DNA from: Chromatiaceae bacterium
GTDB lineage: Bacteria > Pseudomonadota > Gammaproteobacteria > Chromatiales > Chromatiaceae
Reading direction: 5' to 3'
Length of the DNA stretch: 17,791 nucleotides
Assembly (NCBI GenBank): GCA_024235415.1
Contig: JACKML010000016.1
Span: forward strand, 1-17,791
The first letter of the stretch is position 1. Every line of letters starts with the position of its first letter. The translations under genes were made by a program, and so were the position numbers. Under the pieces are notes generated by a model, which was not told the origin of the DNA, made no database searches, and saw only the letters and a program-made list of their open reading frames with translations. Shown piece by piece: positions 12,949-17,791 of the stretch.

Positions 12949-13928
12949 CAGGGCAGTCTCACCTTCAGTTGCTCAGGCCACTGAACTGCGCTATCAAGCC
13001 GTAAGTAGGCTTCCCCCGGAATTCCGGTCTTCACCCGTTGCACATGTTCCTTCAGCAGACCCGGGTCGATCTTCACCTTGATGCGGAACATCAGTTTTTC
13101 ACGCTCCGATCGGGTCTCGACCTCCCTGGGCGTAAACTGTGCCTGCGGGTCAACGAACGAGACTTGGGCGGGAACGACGTAGTCGGGCAGGGCATCGAGG
13201 ATGATCCGCGCCTCGTCACCTACTGTGACCCGCCCGGCCTGTTGGGTGGGCAAGAAGATGGTCATGAATACGTCGGTGAGATCCAACACCGTTACGACGC
13301 GGCCGCCGGCCGCCAACACCTCACCTGGTTCCGCAAGCCTGTACAGCACGCGCCCGTCGATGGGACTTACGAGTACGCTGTCATCGATGTTCGACTGGAT
13401 TCTGTCCACTGCTGCGCGAGCGGCTTCGATTGCCGCCTGTGCCTCCAGCACCTGCACATTGGCAGCCTGCAGTGCCGCTTCGGCGGTCGTCAGGGCGTTG
13501 CGATCCTGATCGAGCCGTTCAACGGAGACGTGACCTTCGTTGCTCAGTCGGCTGGAGCGACCGTACTCGTTGCGCGCATAGGTCAGCTCGCTCTGGCGTT
13601 GTTTTACGATCGCCTCTGCGTAGCGTTCCCCTTGCTTCGTCTGCAAGAGTCTCGCGTTTGCTTCGCGCAACTGAGCATGCAGCTCGTCGGTATCCATGCG
13701 TGCAACGATCTGGCCCGCGGTCACCATAGCACCCTCATTGACGAGGACCTCTGATAACCGACCCGGCAAACGGGTCGCGACATCGACCTCGGTTGCATCG
13801 ATCCGCCCGTTGCCGGACGCGACCAAGGTGGGTTGCAGTCCATCGAGATAGTGCTGCCAGCCGTTCCAAGCCAAAACCAACAACACGGCCGTACCGGCCA
13901 GACTCGCGATCCACTTGCGGATGTCCAT
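12948..13928 (-). CDS. yhiI: HlyD-family periplasmic adaptor, YhiI-like
   Basis: A 326-residue membrane fusion protein. It has one N-terminal anchor (WIASLAGTAVLLVLAWNGW, 6-24), a first lipoyl half-motif (about 38-78, VATRLPGRLSEVLVNEGAMV), a long alpha-helical hairpin (about 80-185, rich in Ala/Gln/Glu heptads), the second lipoyl half (SPIDGRVLYRLAEPGEVLAAGG, within 188-215) and a beta-barrel C-terminus. It should bridge the RbbA/YhhJ inner-membrane complex to a TolC-type channel, which is not encoded here. The start at 13928 has GAGGAG nine bases upstream. It is the first gene of the leftward operon, about 220 bp from the shared promoter/operator. Confidence 0.88.
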   Translation of the reverse strand: MDIRKWIASLAGTAVLLVLAWNGWQHYLDGLQPTLVASGNGRIDATEVDVATRLPGRLSEVLVNEGAMVTAGQIVARMDTDELHAQLREANARLLQTKQGERYAEAIVKQRQSELTYARNEYGRSSRLSNEGHVSVERLDQDRNALTTAEAALQAANVQVLEAQAAIEAARAAVDRIQSNIDDSVLVSPIDGRVLYRLAEPGEVLAAGGRVVTVLDLTDVFMTIFLPTQQAGRVTVGDEARIILDALPDYVVPAQVSFVDPQAQFTPREVETRSEREKLMFRIKVKIDPGLLKEHVQRVKTGIPGEAYLRLDSAVQWPEQLKVRLP

Positions 13929-14146
13929 TACGAGAATCTCCTCAAGAGTCTGTTGCGCCGAGATGACGACAGAAGGCCCGAGCGCCCGTTTTCCGGCGAG
14001 AGCACTCCGCGACTAAACAGCACCATCGTTCCGCCTTTTCTGATCATGAGCACAAGCTGGAATCACCCGAGCGAAGCATCGGTATGCGCTGGTACTTCGC
14101 GCCCGCCGCTTTGGCGTTTTCCGCAGAGCTTGATCTTCAACTAATA

Positions 14147-14175
14147 ACTATACTACCTTACTTAACGTTCGTTAA
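14147..14175 (-). promoter_or_regulatory. Promoter of the leftward ABC/LpxR-like operon
   Basis: On the reverse strand TTAACG (14175-14170) is followed after exactly 17 bp by TATAGT (14152-14147), matching 4 of 6 and 5 of 6 consensus bases. The -35 lies inside the palindromic operator (14160-14177), so a bound repressor would block RNA polymerase. The resulting leader to the HlyD-type start is about 210 nt. Confidence 0.6.
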
Positions 14176-14177
14176 GT
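14160..14177. promoter_or_regulatory. Palindromic operator, probable TetR-family binding site
   Basis: ACTTAACG (14160-14167) and CGTTAAGT (14170-14177) are perfect inverted repeats separated by TT. It ends 22 bp before the tetR start and lies in the divergent intergenic region, the typical place for a TetR-family autoregulatory operator controlling both directions. Confidence 0.75.
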
Positions 14178-14199
14178 CCAAAGAGACTGTATTTCAGGC

Positions 14200-14805
14200 A
14201 TGAGCAACGTTTCAAATCCGGCGCCGGGTACACGCGACTTCATACTCGACGTATCGGTATCCCTATTCGCACAAACCGGCTACGACGGCGTGTCCATGCG
14301 CAACATCGCCAAACGCGTGGGCATTAGTGCTGCGGCGCTTTACCACCACTTCCCGAACAAGGAGTCCCTGTACCTGGGCGCGATGGCGCATGCATTTGCT
14401 GACAAGGCCCGAGCGATAAGCGAAACGGCCGGTGCGGGCGCAACGCCGCAGGAGCGGCTTCATGGCTTTGTCGACCGCTTTACGGCCCTCATGGCCGAGG
14501 ATCCCGATTTTCGCCACTTGTTGCAGCGCGAGTTGATCGATGGGGACGAGTCCCGCTTGCGCCTGGTTGCCGAACACGTGTTCCGCGAGCCCTTCGAGGC
14601 CATTTCGGCATTGTCACGCGACCTGGACCCGAATTGCGATCCACACATGTTGGCGATCTCCATGGCCGGGCTCATCCTGTTTCACTTCGAGACTGCGCCG
14701 GTGCGCCGATTCCTGCCGGGCGTGCGTGAGGGACATGACTCCCCCGCCATGATCTCCGAGCACGTGAAGCGGTTGCTCTCCCGTGCGCTGTTGTTGACAA
14801 AATGA
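14200..14805 (+). CDS. TetR/AcrR family transcriptional regulator
   Basis: A 201-residue repressor. The N-terminal helix-turn-helix is clear: TRDFILDVSVSLFAQTGYDG (11-30), then VSMRNIAKRVGISAAALYHH (31-50) and FPNKESLYLGAM. The C-terminal ligand and dimer domain (about 65-201) is less conserved. It is divergent from a HlyD/ABC operon and heads an RND operon, an arrangement that recalls CecR with ybhGFSR in E. coli, but identity with CecR is not claimed. It probably binds the palindrome at 14160-14177. Only a weak ribosome binding site (CAGG, close to the ATG) is visible, which suits low expression. Its own promoter was not resolved. Confidence 0.92.
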   Translation: MSNVSNPAPGTRDFILDVSVSLFAQTGYDGVSMRNIAKRVGISAAALYHHFPNKESLYLGAMAHAFADKARAISETAGAGATPQERLHGFVDRFTALMAEDPDFRHLLQRELIDGDESRLRLVAEHVFREPFEAISALSRDLDPNCDPHMLAISMAGLILFHFETAPVRRFLPGVREGHDSPAMISEHVKRLLSRALLLTK

Positions 14806-15914
14806 TGAGGCGGTCCGGCGCCATGGCTCTGCTGTTGGCAATTGCCTGCGGCGCGCTTTGGTTGGCCGTCCGTCAACAGGCTGTTGCGCCACAAGCTGCA
14901 TCTATTTTATCCAATGAGTTGCCGTCGACGCAGGTCACCCTGGGCGAAGCGACAACCCTGACTGTTGCTGTCCCTATGGTGCGCCCAGGTGAGGTGGTCG
15001 CTGCCCGGCGCTTCACCCTTGCGCCGCGGTCTTCCGGGCGTTTGGCGGCGCTTGATGCTCGCCCCGGCGACCGACTGGCGGCCGGCGCACTTGTCGCCAC
15101 CCTTGTGGCGCCCGAGCTGACGCAGTCACGCGCGCAGCTCGCGGCGGAGCTGGAAGCCACGCGGGCGGAACTCACGGACGCCGAGGGCGATCTCGTGCGT
15201 GTGCGTTCTCTCGCAAAGACCCGCACAGTTTCTGATGACGATTTGCGCGATGCCATCGTGCGTCGCGATCGGGCCAAGGCTGTTCTTGCAGCGGCAAAAG
15301 CGGCACTCGCTGCTCGAGACGCAGAGCTTTCCGAGCTGCGCGTGACGGCACCCGAAGCCTTGATCGTCGTGAAGCGTCTACGCGACCCTGGCGATCTTGC
15401 CGGACCAGCACTGCCGATTCTGGAAGTCGAGTCCGCCGCCGATCTACGGTTTGAGGCATGGCTTCCACAGGCAGCCTCGACGAGCTTGCATGCCGGGATG
15501 CCGGCGACGCTGGTGCTCGATGGGCATGAACTGCTGATGGATGTTCGGGTGAGCCGTGTCCTCGACTCCGCCGATCCGCTCACGCGGACTCGCAAGCTGG
15601 AGGTCGACTTGCCGGCGGGTGCCGGTCTGATGGCCGGCACCTACGGCGAGATCCGTATCCTTCAAGGCGAGGTGTCGACGACCGTAGTTCCCGCACGGGC
15701 GCTGATCGAGCGCGCCGGCGTGGTCGGCCTGTTTGTGCTCGATGAAGGCGAACTGGCGCAGAACGCGAGGGTGCACTATCGCAGTGTTCGGACCGGACGC
15801 CGCCTGGGCCGGCATGTCGAGGTACTGGCCGGTGTCCGGCCGGGTGAAGCGGTGGTACTGGACGCGGGGCCCGGCCTCGTGGATGGCGCCCGGGTGAAGA
15901 CGACCGTGCCATGA
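14802..15914 (+). CDS. RND efflux periplasmic adaptor (membrane fusion protein)
   Basis: A 370-residue AcrA/CusB-type adaptor. It has an N-terminal anchor or signal (GAMALLLAIACGALWLAV, 6-23), a lipoyl half (PRSSGRLAALDARPGDRLAAGALV), an Ala/Arg/Glu-rich helical hairpin (about 108-185), the second lipoyl half, a beta-barrel (ADLRFEAWLPQAASTSLHAG onward) and a membrane-proximal domain ending GLVDGARVKTTVP. It lacks an obvious lipobox Cys. It overlaps the tetR stop as ATGA (14802-14805) and the next gene as ATGA (15911-15914), so the three genes form a coupled operon. The base sequence is strongly GC-biased at third positions. Confidence 0.9.
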   Translation: MMRRSGAMALLLAIACGALWLAVRQQAVAPQAASILSNELPSTQVTLGEATTLTVAVPMVRPGEVVAARRFTLAPRSSGRLAALDARPGDRLAAGALVATLVAPELTQSRAQLAAELEATRAELTDAEGDLVRVRSLAKTRTVSDDDLRDAIVRRDRAKAVLAAAKAALAARDAELSELRVTAPEALIVVKRLRDPGDLAGPALPILEVESAADLRFEAWLPQAASTSLHAGMPATLVLDGHELLMDVRVSRVLDSADPLTRTRKLEVDLPAGAGLMAGTYGEIRILQGEVSTTVVPARALIERAGVVGLFVLDEGELAQNARVHYRSVRTGRRLGRHVEVLAGVRPGEAVVLDAGPGLVDGARVKTTVP

Positions 15915-17791
15915 CCGTCACACGGCTGAATCTTCCCGGCCGGCTCTCTCGGGCTTTCGTAGCTTCGCGCCTCACCCTGCCGCTGATTCTCGCCATGTTG
16001 ACCGTTGGTCTGGTCGGGCTGATCTTTACGCCGAGAGACGAGAACCCACAGATCATCGTGCCCGCGGTAGAAGTCACAGTGCCTTTGCCAGGAGCGCCCC
16101 CTGAAGAGGTCGAACACCTTCTCCTCTCACCACTGGAGGCGACACTTGGCGCCATTGCCGGGGTCAAACACAGTTACGGCACGGCGTTACTTGGTGCCGC
16201 GCGCGTCCTGATTGAGTTTGAAGTCGGTGAAGACGAGCAAGCCGCCCTGGTATCCGTCACCGAGCGTTTGAACCGGTTCGAGTTGCCCGTCGGCAGTGGC
16301 GAGGCACGCATTCGGGCGGCGGATGTCGACGACGTGCCCGTGTTCACCCTTGCCCTTGTCTCAGCCGCGCTGGACGATTTCGAACTCCGGCGCGTCGCGG
16401 AGCGGGTACTTGAACGCCTGCGTGGTGTCGCCGGTGCGAGCCTTGGCACGATCGCCGGCGGCAGAGAAAGGGCAATCCGACTCGAGACCACACCTGAGCG
16501 CCTCCAATCCTTCGGCCTCACGCTCGACCAGCTGGCGGCGACGGTCGACGCGGCCAATGTCTCCGGTTCGCTGAACAGCAGGGTCTATGCCGGAGAGAAC
16601 CACAGCCTGCGCCTGCAGGAGCGTCTGCACGGCGCCGAGCAGATTGCCGCCATTCCAGTGCTTGCACAATCGGGGCAGGTGCTGCGGGTACAGGATGTGG
16701 CGGACGTCACGGACGGACCGGACCCCGACCTTGAGCACTACACGCGATTTGGTTTTGGACCTGGAGATCCGCGCTTCGCCGATTGGGACGGCCACGAACT
16801 GGCCGTTGTCACCATTGCCATCGCGAAACGCGAAGGGATGAATGCCGTTGATCTGACGGCCCAGCTGCGCGAGCGGGTTGCAGCAATGTCCGAGGGGTAC
16901 CTGCCTCCCTCCGTGACGGCCATTGTCACCCGGGATGATGGCGCGAAGGCGGACCGGACTGTCACGCGCTTGGTGGAACACCTGGGGATTGCGGTCGCGG
17001 CGGTGAGCCTGACCATCCTGATCTTCCTCGGCCCACGCGCCATGCTGATTGTGTTTTCCGCCATTCCTCTCGTGTTCGCGATCGTGATGGGTGCCGACCT
17101 ACTGGCCGGTCCAACCCTGAATCGGATCACGCTCTATGCACTCATACTGGCACTGGGTATGCTGGTGGACGATGCCATCGTGGTCGTCGAGAATACTCAC
17201 CGGCACTTCCTCGATCTACCCGTGGGTGCGGGCGGCGACGCGAAGGCAAACGCCGCGGTGGCGGCTACTCACGAGGTCGGTAACCCCACAACCCTGGCCA
17301 CGCTCACTATCGTGGTGGTCTTCCTCTCCCTGACGTTGGTCACCGGCATGCTCGGGGACTATTTCTATCCCATCACCTTCAACGTTCCAGTTGCGATGAT
17401 CGCCTCTCTGCTCGTGGCGTATACAGTGACACCATGGATAGCTAGGCGTTGGCTCCGCACTGGCACGCCGCACTCAGGCAGCAGCGCGTGGATGAAGCGT
17501 GCCTACCGTGCACTCATCACGACCTTGCTTCGCAACCGATGGCTGCGTCGCGGCTTTTACCTGTCGGTTCTTGTAATGCTGGCGATCGCCTTTCTGCAGC
17601 CTGCCTGGCAGTTCGTCCGGCCGGGTGGCGTCGCGGGAGAAGTTTCGTTTCTAGGAGTGCCGCTCGCATTCCTGCCGAAAGACGACAAGGACACCTTCTT
17701 GGTGCACATTCACTTGCCGGAGACCACGCCGTTAGAAGTTACCGACCAGGCCGCCCGCAAGGTTGAAGCACTGTTGCGAGAGCAGCCACAT
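15911..17791 (+). CDS. RND efflux pump inner-membrane subunit (cut by window end)
   Basis: The frame from ATG 15911 stays open to the last base, giving 627 residues of a protein normally about 1,000-1,050 long. An N-terminal helix (LPLILAMLTVGLVGLIF, 24-40) is followed by the first porter domain, including VEVTVPLPGAPPEEVEHLLL. The second helix cluster begins at IAVAAVSLTILIFLG. TM4 carries LGMLVDDAIVVVEN with D420-D421 at the place of the AcrB proton-relay pair D407-D408, so proton-driven export is expected. The large second periplasmic half has just begun at the window end. The substrate class (drugs, solvents or other) cannot be read from sequence. The ATGA overlap with the adaptor implies coupled translation and a joint pump. 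Confidence 0.93.
   Translation, partial: MTVTRLNLPGRLSRAFVASRLTLPLILAMLTVGLVGLIFTPRDENPQIIVPAVEVTVPLPGAPPEEVEHLLLSPLEATLGAIAGVKHSYGTALLGAARVLIEFEVGEDEQAALVSVTERLNRFELPVGSGEARIRAADVDDVPVFTLALVSAALDDFELRRVAERVLERLRGVAGASLGTIAGGRERAIRLETTPERLQSFGLTLDQLAATVDAANVSGSLNSRVYAGENHSLRLQERLHGAEQIAAIPVLAQSGQVLRVQDVADVTDGPDPDLEHYTRFGFGPGDPRFADWDGHELAVVTIAIAKREGMNAVDLTAQLRERVAAMSEGYLPPSVTAIVTRDDGAKADRTVTRLVEHLGIAVAAVSLTILIFLGPRAMLIVFSAIPLVFAIVMGADLLAGPTLNRITLYALILALGMLVDDAIVVVENTHRHFLDLPVGAGGDAKANAAVAATHEVGNPTTLATLTIVVVFLSLTLVTGMLGDYFYPITFNVPVAMIASLLVAYTVTPWIARRWLRTGTPHSGSSAWMKRAYRALITTLLRNRWLRRGFYLSVLVMLAIAFLQPAWQFVRPGGVAGEVSFLGVPLAFLPKDDKDTFLVHIHLPETTPLEVTDQAARKVEALLREQPH

Noticed and set aside
14873..15640. 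A 255-codon reverse frame opposite the RND adaptor.
   Set aside because: It is almost entirely Ser/Arg/Ala, the antisense shadow of a high-GC3 gene, and the forward strand encodes a clear adaptor protein.

Overview
The window looks like part of a GC-rich proteobacterial chromosome, probably a gammaproteobacterium, carrying an integrative and conjugative element (ICE). Three things suggest this. Positions 845-5602 hold small proteins typical of PFGI-1/STY4534-type ICE backbones (DUF3577, DUF3275, DUF932, DUF4313-like, RadC). The efflux genes match the E. coli yhiI-rbbA-yhhJ set in order and size. One gene encodes an LpxR-like outer-membrane lipid A deacylase. The species cannot be named from sequence alone.

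Layout. 1-249 (-) is the start of an IS91-family transposase cut by the window edge. 542-5685 (+) is the ICE block: a good sigma-70 promoter, then eight small genes, most of them behind long structured leaders. Four leaders (608-669, 2924-2987, 4448-4491, 4993-5057) share one RNA fold: a hairpin with a conserved 13-nt loop on a covarying stem, then (in three copies) a GGCC hairpin with exchanged tetraloops, then a TCCA tail. Each copy is followed, before the start codon, by another long hairpin, usually with a CCC-loop-GGG core. These leaders are the most interesting signal here and may be, or be related to, the radC RNA motif. Two rho-independent terminators (4313-4336 and 5642-5685) divide the block.

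5686-6201 has no convincing gene. 6202-7407 (+) is a complete DinB-type DNA polymerase IV. 7533-7900 (-) is a small gene of unknown function that appears broken by a one-base frameshift.

8057-17791 is an envelope and efflux cluster arranged divergently around one promoter/operator at 14147-14177. Leftward runs a tightly packed HlyD-family adaptor, RbbA-like double-ATPase ABC fusion, YhhJ-like ABC-2 permease and LpxR-like deacylase. Rightward runs a TetR regulator, an RND adaptor and an RND pump (cut by the window end), joined by ATGA overlaps. A perfect 8-2-8 palindrome overlaps the -35 of the leftward promoter and lies 22 bp before tetR, so the TetR protein probably represses both arms. No outer-membrane channel gene is in the window. 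The efflux genes and dinB could be ICE cargo or neighbouring chromosome; no element end was found.
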